NCBI GenBank assembly: GCA_964016875.1
Contig: OZ024721.1
Span: 13,870,109 to 13,934,108, forward strand
Direction of reading: 5' to 3'
DNA length: 64,000 nucleotides
Source of the DNA: Fallopia convolvulus
Taxonomy: Eukaryota > Streptophyta > Magnoliopsida > Caryophyllales > Polygonaceae
Shown here: positions 11,036 through 21,649 of the stretch, in pieces
Layout of the letters: every line of letters starts with the position of its first letter
Position numbering within the stretch: the first letter of the stretch is position 1
Made by a program: the position numbers and the translations under genes
The notes under the pieces: generated by a model
What the model was told of the DNA's origin: nothing
Database searches by the model: none
Seen by the model: only the letters and a program-made list of their open reading frames with translations

Positions 11036-13268
11036 CTTAGGTAAATTTGTTGTAGTCTACTTTGATGATATCTTAGTCTATAGCAAAACCTTGCATGAAC
11101 ATGTAGATCATCTTAGGGTTGTTTTGGACACTTTGAGGTTAGAAAAGCTTTATGTTAATTTGAAAAAGTGTGCTTTTTGCTCGGAGTCTACCATTTTTCT
11201 TGGTTTTGTTGTGTCTAAAGGTGGATTGAAGGTAGATGAAGACAAGATCAAAGCAATCAAGGAGTGGCCACAGCCGACTACACCAACAATGGTGCGCTCT
11301 TTTCTCGGCTTGACTGGCTTCTATATGAGATTTGTGCGTGATTTCAGCACAATTGCAGCCCCTCTCCATGAGTTTACAAAAAAGGATACATCATTTAAAT
11401 GGAGAGAGCAACAAGAGAACGCCTTCAACACTTTGAAGGACAGGTTATGCAACGCCCTAGTGCTCCAACTCCCTGACTTCTCCAAAGCCTTTGAGATAGA
11501 AGTGGACGCATCTAGCCATCGCATAGGAGGCATGCTCTTGCAAGACAAGAAACCCATAGCTTACTTCAGTGAAAAGCTTAGTGGGGCTGAGTTGAATTAC
11601 CCTACTTATGATAAAGAATTGTATGCTTTAATTAGGGTTTTGAAGACTTGGTCTCATTATTTGTGGCCTAAGGAGTTTGTAATTCATTTTGATCATGAGG
11701 CCTTGAAGTATTTGAAAGGACAATCCAGACTCAGTAGGAGACATGCAAGATGGGTTGAGTTTATGGAGACCTTTCCTTATGTTGTAAAGCATAAGAAAGG
11801 CAAAGAGAATGTGGTAGCTGACGCCCTTTCTCGCAGGTACGTTCTCTAGAACCAATGTGATGTTAAGATCCTTGGATTTGCAATGATTAAGGAGTTGTAT
11901 GCTAGTGATCCTCACTTTGCTGAAATTCATAAGAATTGCATGTCTAGGGGAGAAATAGATTCCTACTTTATTGATGATGGTTACTTGTTTAAAGCTGAAA
12001 AGTTATGCATACCTTCATCTAGTATACGTAGGCTTCTAACTAAAGAGGTTCATGAATCAAGAGGACATAGGGGTCTAGAAAAGACTTTAGAAGGATTAAA
12101 AGAACACTACTATTGGCCTAAGATGAGTAATTATGTGCTTAGATTTGTCAAGAGTTGTGTTGTATGTGCTAAAGCTAAGTCTAGACTTCACCCTCATGGC
12201 TTGTACCAGCCCTTGCCTATTCCTAGTTCACCTTGGGAGGATATTTCTATGGACTTCATTGTTGGATTGCCTAGTACTAGGAAAGGTAGAGATTCTATAT
12301 TTGTGGTAGTAGACCGTTTTTCTAAAATGGCTCACTTTATTCCATGTCACACGACTGATGATGCTGTGCATATTGCTGATTTGTTCTTTAGAGAAGTTGT
12401 TAGATTGCATGGCATTCCTTGTTCTATTGTTTTAGATCGCGATGCTAAGTTTTTGAGTTATTTTTGGAAAAGTTTATGGTCTAAGTTGGGAACTAAATTG
12501 CTGTTTTCTACCTCATGTCACCCACAAACTGATGGGAAAACTGAAGTTACTAATAGAACGTTAGGGGTTTTACTTAGAACTATGCTTAAAGCTAACCTCA
12601 AACGTTGGGAAGATGTTTTGCCTTTTGTGGAGTTTGCTTATAACAGGTCAATCCATTCAGCTACAAAAATGACCCCTTTTGAGGTTGTTTATGGGCTGAA
12701 TCCGAGGACTCCAATGGATTTGACACCTCAGCCATACAAGTGAAAAGAGAGCTTTGAAGCTGACAAGAGGGCTGAGTTTGTGAAGAAGCTACATGAGAGA
12801 ACTAAGATGCACTTGGAGAGGAAATCTATGAAGTATAAGGCCCATGCTGATAAGGGTCGAAAACAGATTATCTTTGAAGAAGGTGATCTTATTTGGGTGC
12901 ATTTTAGGAAGGAAAGGTTCCCAAATCAAAGGAAGAATAAGCTAGATCAGCGTGGAGATGGACCCTTCAGAATTCTCAAGAGAATCGGCCCTAATGCTTA
13001 CCATGTCGACTTGCCTGGTGAGTATAATGTCCATCCAACGTTTAATGTGGCTGATCTATCTCTTTATGTGCCAGACTTTGATTCCGACGTCGAATCAGAG
13101 ACGATTCGAGCTCAAGTGGAGGAGAATGATGCAGTGAAACCAGCCATGTCTCCTACCGACGTCGATGAGTTGATTCGAGTGCCTTCTGACGGACCAATCA
13201 CAAGGAGTCGAGCTAAGAAGATTGCTCAAGGCACAACAACAATCTTTTCGATTGGCAGCTGTTCTTGA
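11036..13268 (+). pseudogene. Gypsy pol: reverse transcriptase, RNase H, integrase
   Basis: Begins inside RT at RYLGKFVVVYFDDILVYS (catalytic DD). Continues through the RT thumb (FLGLTGFYMRFVRDFS), RNase H (DASSHRIGGMLLQ, VADALSRRY), the HHCC zinc finger of integrase (HESRGH ... CVVCAKAKS) and the integrase core with D, D and E contexts (ISMDFIVGLP, VLDRDAKF, TDGKTEV). It ends with the GDGPFRILKRIGPNAYHVDLP region. In-frame TAG (11847-11849) and TGA (12741-12743) split it into three open pieces in one frame. The last piece reads through the polypurine tract into the right LTR, so the protein C-terminus is LTR-encoded. Confidence 0.92.
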
Positions 13269-14260
13269 AGAGCCAAGCAAGACAAAGTGGGTCTCGTGCA
13301 TTCGACATCAATTGAGCCCGAATTCCATGGATTATTTTATGAGGGCCGGAAATCACATTATTTCTTTATTTAGAAACATGTATTAATTTGTGTCACTATA
13401 GGGCTGAATTTAGTAAGTGACCGGGTGAGATAAGTTGGTATGTGGGTTAAAGTCAACCCTTTGACTTGACCATTCTAAGTAGAGAAAATATCTTTATTAT
13501 TATTATTATATAAGCGTGTTTCTTATTTAATAATGTAGAGAAATTCAATCAATAGGCTTATGTTAGTTGGTTGAATATTCTCTTTCATGGTTGTTAGAGA
13601 TATTTTGAGTTTGTTAGGATATTTCCTTAAATGAATAAATCAGCCATGATTTATTTTATTTAAGGGAATCTAGTTAGTTAGGTTCTTAGATATTTTTTAT
13701 ATTTTGGGAAGCAAGACAAGGAGGCCAATTTTACCCCTCTAGGGCCGGCCATGCTTGTGCCTTGCTCTTCAAGGATTAGCTTTGTATTCTACTATAAATA
13801 CTTTTGCATCTCATTAATAAAAATCGGCTTGAGAGAGATTAAACCCAAATTGGTTTAATCTATCTCTTGGGCTCCAAAAAAATACAATTGTGTCTTGTGT
13901 GGTTCGAGCATCATCATCAATCATCGATCATCATCTCTCATCGAACTCTCTCTCTTAATTCTCTTGTGTTCGTTGTTTGATTCATTGAATTGATCAATTA
14001 AGTTTAGTTCTACTCGATTTCATATCAACTAGTTTATCAATTTGGATTAGCGTCAGAGCCATCCAAGTTGAACTATCTTATTTGATTTAATTGAGTGTTT
14101 CGAAAATTCAGTTTGTTATTCGAGTTCTACAATTACTTGCACATCAAGTTTCTGACTTTTAAGGTGTTATAGGATCGAAGTTGACATTACAAGGCAAGAT
14201 CGGGATCGTGTGGGTCATATACGAGATTATCAAGGAGGATTCCGAGGCAATCACGTATCA
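13127..14260 (+). repeat. Right LTR of the Gypsy element, full length
   Basis: 1134 bp, TG..CA, starting directly after the polypurine tract. TATAAATA at 13793-13800 would be the LTR promoter. The first ~140 bp are coding (C-terminus of pol). It is the only full-length copy of this LTR in the window. Confidence 0.9.
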
Positions 14261-14560
14261 ATTGTGTTCCTTATGATGATTACATGTCAAACCCAAGGGA
14301 AAAACATTGGGCCGCCATGAAATATTTACTAAAGCATGTATCAAGGACTTGAGTATTGGTTTGATCTATGCTGAACATAAGCTGAGAACTAACCTACAAG
14401 GTTAAGTGGACTCGGGTTATGCCAACAACCGAGATAACAAGAAATCAACTACTGCCTAGTTCTATACTTGTGCAAGAAATTGTGTTTCTTGGAAATCTCA
14501 ATAGCATCATATAGTTGCTCTTTCCTCATAGGAGTTACATAATCTGGAGAAAGCCAAAAT
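14261..14560 (+). pseudogene. Copia element pol, right part (RNase H)
   Basis: Resumes the Copia frame after the ATTGT duplication: VPYDDYMSNPREKHWAAMKY, then degenerate RNase H resembling the DSDYAGD...KSTTGYVF...SWRS stretch of intact elements (here EIVFLGNLNSII). About 30 residues expected between the two Copia parts are missing, so a small deletion accompanied or followed the insertion. Broken by several stops. Confidence 0.75.
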
Positions 14561-14677
14561 AACATGATCTGGAGAAAACCTGATCAAAAATTTGGAAAAA
14601 TGGAAGCTAAGGGGTACCCATTTACCATGTGCAACCGTGCAAGTGTACCCATACTTGAAAGTTTGTTGGGTTGTCAC

Positions 14678-15157
14678 TAGACCTGTCAAAATTTGACCCG
14701 ACCCGAAAAACCGACCCGACCCGCCCGAAGTTTTTTGGGTTTAAACCCGACCCGAAAATCAATGGGTCAAGAGTAACCCGAACCCGGTCGACCTGGAAAA
14801 AACTGGGTTGGGTCACCAACCCGTTGGGTTGACCCGGCCAACCCGATAAAGTATTATTTCAATTAAAAAATCAATATTTTATTATAAATTTTGTATAAAA
14901 TTATTATTTTTTTATTATTAAATAATATTTTATATAATATAATATTAATTATTTTAATAAATATAAAGATAAAGGTTAACAAAATTGACAATCATGACCC
15001 GTTGGATCAACCCGAACCCGTACCAAACCCGTAACGACCCGGTCCATATGAACCCAGAAATTTTAGGACCCGACGACCCGTGACCCGTTTTAACCCGAAT
15101 CCGATTGACCCGAACCCGAACCCGAACCCGACCCGCCCGACCCATTTGACAGGTCTA
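14678..15157. mobile_element. Non-autonomous hAT element (MITE) with perfect 8-bp TSD
   Basis: 480 bp bounded by TAGACCTGTC and its inverse GACAGGTCTA, flanked on both sides by GTTGTCAC (14670-14677, 15158-15165). The subterminal parts are rich in ACCCGACCCG in one orientation at both ends and the centre is AT-rich. Eight-bp duplications and terminal TAG..CTA fit the hAT superfamily. It ends 118 bp before the start codon of the next gene, so it may supply promoter sequence to it. Confidence 0.88.
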
Positions 15158-15282
15158 GTTGTCACCAAGTGTGGAATTCCCATCCACTTGTACCACTTCC
15201 ACTCCAACCATATCATTCTCAGGCTCTCAGCCACTCCCTCTCTCTCTTCAGTCTTCACCAATTGGCCACTCAAATCTCCACC

Positions 15283-17730
15283 ATGATCACCGCCACCACT
15301 TCCTCCTTCTCCCGTCTCTCCGCCGTCTCCTTCTCCGGCCGCCCTCTACCCCACCACCCCTCCTCCTTCCCTCCCTCCTCCCTCCACTTCTCTCCCACCC
15401 ACCTCTCTGCTCGCCGCTCCAAGCTCACCCTTCTCTTCCACGGCGACAGCGGTGGCGGTCGAGTCGGCGGCGGAGGAGGCGGTGGTGGAGGCGGCGGCGG
15501 CGAAGGCAGTGGTGACGAATGGGAGGAGGGTGAGAGGAAGAGGAATACAGCGGCGGAGGCAATCTTCGCCATGGCTCGACTTGGGAGGACCATGAGCACC
15601 CTGCCTCCTGACCTGGCGGTTGCCGTCAAGGAAGGCCGGGTTCCGGGCGCGATCATCACTCGCTACATCGAACTCGACACCTCCCCGTTTATGCGGTGGC
15701 TTCTGCAGTTCGCTGGATTCAGGGAAAGGCTACTCGCCGATGATCTCTTCTTGGCCAAGGTTGCCATGGAGTGTGGTGTTGGCATTTTCACCAAGGTTTA
15801 CTATACCCATTTCCTTAATTTATCATAATTATCAATCTACTATTACTATAACTAATTCTCAACTGCATCTTTTCAATATTCCTTTTAGTTTGCATAGCTT
15901 ATGATATCCAAATTCATCTCAATTTATTGGATATGTTTTTACCCAAATCAAGAAGTTCATATATTCTGTGTTGGATTTTGGGTCTAGTAATTCCCTGTTC
16001 TGATGATATCAATGTAGACAGTTTCTTGATGATACATGTGAATATGCTACACTCTTCAATTACCAGAATCATGCTATAACAATCCCTTCTTATTTGTATT
16101 GAATTTCCATTCCCCAATGGACTGGCCGGGGATCGCGCATATGTAAGCTCTGTGTTGGATTTTGGGTCTAGTAATTCCCTGTTCTGATGATATCAATGTA
16201 GACAGTTTCTTGATGATACATGTGAATATGCTACACTCTTCAATTACCAGAATCATGCTATAACAATCCCTTCTTATTTGTATTGAATTTCCATTCCCCA
16301 ATGGACTGGCCGGGGATCGCGCATATGTAAGCTCAGTACATAAGCACCTTGACTAACTTATATACTAGGCTTGTTTAGTCCCAAACTTTAAATAATGGGC
16401 GATTGCTACATTCTGAACAATTTGTCATTCTGATACAAGATCTTCCATCTTTTTTGCCTGTCTTGAGATATAATTTTCCTGATTGCCATGCTTGTTTGTA
16501 GACTGCAGCTGAGCTAGAACGACGTAGAGACAAGTTTACCAAAGAATTAGACTTTGTTTTTGCCGATGTGGTAAGCACTTGTGCACTATCAATCACTCAA
16601 TAGCTTCGAGCTTCATTTTAATTATAAATCTCAAGTATACTAATGCTACATATATGTACATTTACATTGGACTTCAGGTCATGGCACTAATTGCAGATTT
16701 TATGCTGGTATGGCTTCCTGCGCCAACTATTTCTTTCCGTCCACCTCTTGCAATCACAGCCGGCCCCATAGCAAAGTATTTCTATGGTTGCCCTGACAAT
16801 GCTTTCCAGGTTTTCTCTTCCTCAAACTCTTACATCAACCAGCTTGTACTGAGCACAATACTTCAGACTTTTTGATCTCCAAACATTGACCATTCAGATT
16901 GCCTTGGCTGGATCTTCATACTCGTTCCTGCAAAGAGTAGGCTCCATTGTAGTATGTTTCAAAACTCAACTCTTACAATACAACATTTCTTGGATAAATG
17001 AAAGTCATCTCTTTCTCTCTTTCTGTTTTATTCATTTACTAATGGTATGTAATTAATTGAGCTTTTGTGCAGAGGAATGGAGCCAAGCTCTTTGTGGTGG
17101 GGACAAGCGCATCTTTGGTAATGTCAAGTATTACTTGTATTGTATACTTGTCACCAGATTTCACAGGTAGCTAAGAATTTTTGTATATCGATTTTCGTCA
17201 CAGATTGGGACGGGCTTTACAAACTTGTTGATCAAAATAAGAAAGGCACTGGATAAATCCTATGCCGTTGAAGCAGAGGACGTGCCAATTCTATCGATGA
17301 GTGTGGCTTATGGTGTGTACATGGCAGTGTCGAGCAACCTTAGGTAAGCACATATGTATTATTTCCGTGCCATGTATCTTACCATATATTCTTAGTAACA
17401 TCGATGTACTTAAATCTCCATAATGAAGATATTAGGCTTAGTAACATTGTGGACACCTACTTTGTTGGGTTAGGTACCAAGTGCTAGCAGGAGTAGTCGA
17501 ACAACGCTTTTTGGAGCCACTGTTGCATCATCAGAAGCTGCTACTGAGCATGATTTGCTTTGCTGTTCGAACTGGAAACACCTTCTTAGGATCTCTAATG
17601 TAAGTCTGGCTACTACATTTGATTGGAGTATAATTGACTTCCCTTTTTGATATGTTTTGATTTCAAAATCTATTGCAACAGGTGGGTAGATTATGCCCGT
17701 TGGACTGGAGTTCAGAAAGAACGAGAATGA
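15283..17730 (+). CDS. RETICULATA-related protein (DUF3411), chloroplast, RER3/RER4-like
   Basis: Predicted 375-residue plastid protein of the family in Arabidopsis linked to leaf mesophyll development; biochemical role unknown. Exons: 15283-15795, 16502-16570, 16678-16809, 16898-16951, 17073-17117, 17204-17343, 17474-17599, 17682-17730. The Ser/Pro-rich N-terminus starting MITATTSSFSRLSAVSF looks like a transit peptide. A run of Gly follows near residues 66-80, then STLPPDLAVAVKEGRVPGAI, GFRERLLADDLFLAKVAMEC, TAAELERRRDKFTKELDF, IADFMLVWLPAPT, IAKYFYGCPDNAFQ, LAGSSYSFLQRVGSIVRNGA, VAYGVYMAVSSNLRYQVLAG and VRTGNTFLGSLMWVDYARW. Hydrophobic stretches fit several membrane passes. ATG 15283 is the first in frame. 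The exon 4 donor was taken as GTATGT at 16952 to keep the conserved Val. All phases close; the gene looks intact. Confidence 0.93.
15965..16332. repeat. 184-bp tandem duplication in intron 1
   Basis: Two head-to-tail copies (15965-16148 and 16149-16332) that I read as identical. Each starts TCTGTGTTGGATTTTGGGTC and ends GCGCATATGTAAGC. It lies wholly inside intron 1 of the RETICULATA-related gene, so the protein is unaffected. Confidence 0.9.
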
Positions 17731-18295
17731 ACTATAGTGCATTGATTGAAGGGGATTAATCAAGTGGTCAGATTGTTTTGCCTGGCCTCTTTGAGCTCCC
17801 TGTTGTTGATAATGTAAATGAGGATATTTATGTGTTGTAATTAAATTCACGCCAAATTGCCAATTAGAGAGCTTGCAGGACACCACAATGTAAAAACAAA
17901 ACAAGAACATCTACTATTTCAAGTTAAAAAAAATGGTTTGTGCATCAATTCATGGTAATGTGACTTAAAAAAAAATCATGGTAATGTGTAAGATGAAACA
18001 CAGCAAAACTAGCTCAAATTCATAGGAGGCTTAATTTATGCTGACTTAACTTCTCAGCGGGTCGATCATGTATGATCCCTGGAAATGTGTAGGGGAGCCA
18101 TATCCCATTTCAGACATTGGATCTTTGCCAAATCTTAATTGATCCAATTATCCAAACGTAGGAATCATTTGATCCATATCAAATCTGTCTGACCTTATTT
18201 TTACTTATTCTTGCGTTTGGATATAACCACTTTCATTCTGATGAATTATTTCATGCAATCCTCCTAAGCAGATAGTGTTAGATGAATTAGATCTC
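17731..18295. other. Convergent 3-prime region
   Basis: Holds the 3-prime UTR of the RETICULATA-related gene (plus) and the downstream end of the invertase gene (minus). No other gene or repeat is recognised. Confidence 0.5.
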
Positions 18296-21071
18296 TTACA
18301 AATCAGCTTCTACAGTCTTTTCTTCTTCAGCTGAATTGATTTGTGCTTTCTTCATGCTCCATGCACGCAAACTGGAGATTTTCACTTTCTCTGTTCCATT
18401 GTTGAAGACAAACAAGTGAGCATTATTTCCAACAGCCAAGACTGGATAAACCCTTGCCGTAATGCAAGTCTTTCCTTGCGCACCAAAGCTCTCTATTATG
18501 GAGTGATCAATCTACAACAAACAAAAAATCAGTTGTATGTAACTTAATAAGTTGAACTACCAATCATCTTAAGATTTTAAGTGATATGAACTGTTTTGGT
18601 GAATGTGAATTCCATGTGTATTGTTATAAGCTTACCAATGTCCTCAAATGAATCTCTTCTTGTAATGGGTCAATCTCCACAAAACTTCCGAATGTTGTTT
18701 TGTCATTGGTTGGATTTAGTGAAGATCTACAAAAAGAAATGGTTTATGTTAATAGACAAGATGAAGTTGCTGTGTATTCTTCTAAGCTATATGAAGATAA
18801 TACATGTAGTACCTGCTTTGATCACTACACATCAAAACCACAAGCTTATCTTTATGGTCACGGAAGACCCTGAAAAACACTGCTGTGTATTCCTCTAAGC
18901 TCTTTGAAGATAAAACTAACAGGCCAAATGGTCCGATTTCACCTTTGTTTGATGCCCCTTTTTCGCTGCAGAGCAATTGTGGATTGGCGGACGACGAATC
19001 CAATTGATCAACATTCTTGTATTGGTGTGAGCCCAACTTGAATGAGATCTCTATATCTGCCTGCCAATAATAACATTTGGTTTACGAATGTTTATGAGAA
19101 AAAAAGCGACTTTTTGCATTTCTACTATAAACAATGATACCAAAACAACTAATAGAATTATGTATGTGAGTGCACAGATTTACCTGTGAGGAAGTGATGC
19201 CTGAAACTTCAACAATCGATCCTTCATCAATCACTCTACAAGGTAAGTCAACTTGGTTCTCACGCAGCGTCTCAACTTCAGAAACAGGCCATTGAACCAA
19301 CTGCTTTCCAAGTTTATCCAACAAAACACTCCTTGGAATAGCCTATTTAATTGCATTAACCTTCCGAACAAATCAGAAACATTTCATAAAAGGAAAAAAA
19401 GGAAGAAAATTTCTTAGAATCTTGAATACATAAACCTTACCTGAACCCCAGACCATCCCCTTTTAATATCGTCCGCCTGAACAGAAGATTCATTTACCCA
19501 GCCCCACAAGATCCTTCTCTTCACAACACTATCAAAAAACGACTTTGAAGCATAGAATTTACCGTAGTCATAACGCAATCCTAAGTCACTTTCAACCGAC
19601 CCTTGATCAGGTAAATAAACATCCTCACCAATATCATACGTTCCAATCGTGTAGTACTCGTATTGTGTATCAAATAAGCTCACCTTCATCACATGCTTCA
19701 CATTCGACCCAATCACGGAAGTATCTACACCAAACGACCCGCTTCTATAGACAGGGTAGAAATCTGGACACTCCCAAATCCCAGTACCATTTGCAGAATG
19801 AAGTGGGTGTTCAACTTCAATCCAATGTTTAAAATCTTTGCTTTTGTATAAAGTAGCCAATCCTCGGCTTCCAGTTTTACTTCCGACAATCACTCTCCAC
19901 TTCCCATCAGGCAACAACCAAGCTGTGCTCGGGTCTCTAAACGAGTCGGTTTCAATGTTCTTTTCCACATTTGGTGTCATGAGAGGATTACGAGGGAGTT
20001 TAATCCATTCTCTTAGATACGGGTCAGAGGAGTTTTTCGGTGTGGCTACATTTTGGACTTGATGACTTTGTTGGTTGATTCCTGTATACAGGATTGCAGG
20101 GCTGCCATCTTGGAGAATGGTTGCTGATCCTGACCAGCAACCATTTACATCGAATGGCATTGACGGTTTGATTGCAATCGGTTCTTCGGTCCAGTTTATG
20201 AGGTCAGTTGATGTAGAGTGACCCCAGAAGATCTTCTGATTCCAAATAGCTCCTTTTGGATTGTACTGATAAAAGAGGTGATAAATTCCCTTGTACTCCA
20301 AAGGTGCTGTTATAATACAAGAAATTAAGTCAAGATATATTGCAACATGAGTTTAAAATTTCTAGGCCTGATTTTCTTACTAGGAATCACTCATATTTAT
20401 TAGAATGATATTAACTCTATACATAGAGTCACTCTATTGGATCCAAACCAATTAATGATATCAACTTGGATTAAAATGTTTAATGTACTAATGTAGTGCT
20501 CCTAATAACATCTTATGCTCTCTCCAGTGGGTTGTAGTGTTGTACTAGCTTAAGTAGGGGCATTTTGGTAAATTTCTTATACTAAAAATGCCAAGTTGAT
20601 GTCTCATTGATTGAATGAAGCAGAAGGTAAAAAAGTGTACAGCAACAACAAAAGGACTTACCATTGGGATCTTCATCATCCAATATTCATCCATTTGCAG
20701 TTTTGCACATCCAACCAGAAGAGTGAATGAATAGGAAAGGCATAAATCAGAAGAAAATTTGCAAGAAAAAGGTAAATTCCAGTTGGGTTATCACAATCAA
20801 TCATCATAAGAATCCAATTGAAAATTAAAACAGGAAATTGGGCATGAAAAAGGAGTCAGCTTTGTTATTTAACACCAAGAGTTTGTTTGAGGACAGAGGA
20901 GATTATATACATACCATTCATCCAATTTTTGGAAGGCTGAAAATGATAAGCTGACCTATAAGGCTGATCTTCATTACTGCTGCTTTGAACGTACCAATTG
21001 GTTCTGGTGAACAGGAAGAACAGCAACACCAAGAATTTTAGGATTGCAATTTTATGAGAAGAGGAGGCCAT
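18296..21071 (-). CDS. Cell-wall-type acid invertase (beta-fructofuranosidase, GH32)
   Basis: Hydrolyses sucrose to glucose and fructose in the apoplast. 581 residues. Exons on the minus strand: 21071-20915, 20670-20662 (9 bp), 20306-19441, 19342-19184, 19060-18813, 18726-18636, 18511-18296. The N-terminus (MASSSHKIAILKFLVLLFFLF) is a signal peptide. Catalytic residues: Asp53 in WMNDPNA (encoded across the mini-exon), Asp180 in FRDPSTAW and Glu234 in WECPDFYPV. Pro rather than Val in WECPD marks the cell-wall class against the vacuolar class. WSGSATIL and the C-terminal beta-sandwich (IDHSIIESFGAQGKTCITAR, LRAWSMKKA) follow. Phases agree throughout and no lesion is seen. Fructan exohydrolases share this fold, so substrate is not proven. 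A transposon end lies about 200 bp upstream of the ATG. Confidence 0.94.
20662..20670 (-). other. 9-bp mini-exon of the invertase gene
   Basis: ATCCCAATG between an AG acceptor (GATGAAG) and a GTAAGT donor. It supplies most of Asp-Pro-Asn of the catalytic NDPN motif with phase-1 borders. This is one of the smallest known plant exons and is a hallmark of acid invertases. Confidence 0.93.
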
Positions 21072-21112
21072 GAAAAGATAGATCGGAGATGGAGAGAGTC
21101 AGAGACTGATTG

Positions 21113-21118
21113 TTTATA
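21113..21118 (-). promoter_or_regulatory. TATA box of the invertase gene
   Basis: TATAAA on the minus strand, 42-47 bp upstream of the ATG, which would leave a very short leader of roughly 15 bases. The spacing is unusually tight, so the true start could lie elsewhere. Confidence 0.5.
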
Positions 21119-21272
21119 AGGAAAACCGATTTCGGCTTTGTAAAGTAAAAAGCTACATGCCAAGTTGAACTGAAGAAAGTTGTTATTAATCAATTGATTT
21201 GATTAATACAGAAGGACAAGTCAGTCCAGTTTGTTCTGATAATGGGATAATATTATTTAATGAGTAGTCTTT

Positions 21273-21412
21273 GTTAAGCATTTAAACAATTAAATATTTA
21301 TAGGCTGATGATTTATACACACGAAAAAAGTTGTAAGCGCACACAGATATCCGCGCAACGTCATTTCGCGCGAAATAGCGTTGCGCGGAAAGGGCAATTC
21401 CGGAATAAAAAT
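21273..21412 (+). repeat. Left terminal inverted repeat of the MULE
   Basis: Contains the outer GTTAAGCATTTAA, a diverged middle, and an inner ~70-bp block matching the inverse of the right end. The inner block includes a palindrome at 21351-21388 (CCGCGCAACG ... CGTTGCGCGG, two mismatched pairs). Confidence 0.8.
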
Positions 21413-21492
21413 AAAAAAGAGCGTTTCGGGAGTGCGGGGCCAAGGAGCCGCGCAACGCCGTTTCGTGCATGCGCGCAACGCTGTTGCCCGCT

Positions 21493-21527
21493 GTCCAACG
21501 ACACATTTGAAAAAAGTGTCGTTGGAC
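21493..21527. repeat. Perfect 12-bp-arm hairpin
   Basis: GTCCAACGACAC (21493-21504) and its exact inverse (21516-21527), loop of 11 A/T-rich bases. It lies in the subterminal region between the left TIR and the transposase TATA box. Confidence 0.8.
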
Positions 21528-21586
21528 TGGCGCGCGGCCTCGTTGCGCGGATCTCAAACGGTAAAAAAAAGGTCAAATTTGTCCCC

Positions 21587-21594
21587 TATAAATA
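21587..21594 (+). promoter_or_regulatory. TATA box of the MULE transposase
   Basis: TATAAATA about 60 bp upstream of the transposase ATG at 21650. Confidence 0.65.
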
Positions 21595-21649
21595 TCCATT
21601 TGGATTCTCATAGTTGGGGCATACCTTCATTCCACATCATTGCTTAAAA

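Larger units (their letters stand above)
10143..14260 (+). mobile_element. Ty3/gypsy retrotransposon, internally deleted, nested in Copia
   Basis: Starts TGATGCAG, ends CGTATCA (TG..CA), and is flanked by a perfect 5-bp duplication ATTGT (10138-10142 and 14261-14265), so both ends are fixed. The left LTR is truncated at 10989 and runs into reverse transcriptase at about 11036; the rest of the left LTR, gag, protease and half of RT are missing. Order: partial LTR, RT, RNase H, integrase, polypurine tract (AAGTGGAGGAGAA, 13114-13126), full LTR. Without a primer-binding site or gag it cannot move by itself. Confidence 0.9.

Noticed and set aside
14050..14066. Primer-binding site (GCGTCAGAGCC) after the right LTR
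   Set aside because: It lies inside the full LTR, 200 bp before its end, and only partly matches the tRNA-iMet site.
10143..14260. Tandem array of two Gypsy elements, because a pol end plus LTR occurs twice
   Set aside because: The pol end is part of the LTR itself (it follows the polypurine tract). Both outer borders show one ATTGT duplication, so a single element with a truncated left LTR explains everything.
15270..15659. Minus-strand 129-residue open frame
   Set aside because: Mirror of the Ser/Pro/Gly-rich first exon of the RETICULATA-related gene; low complexity.
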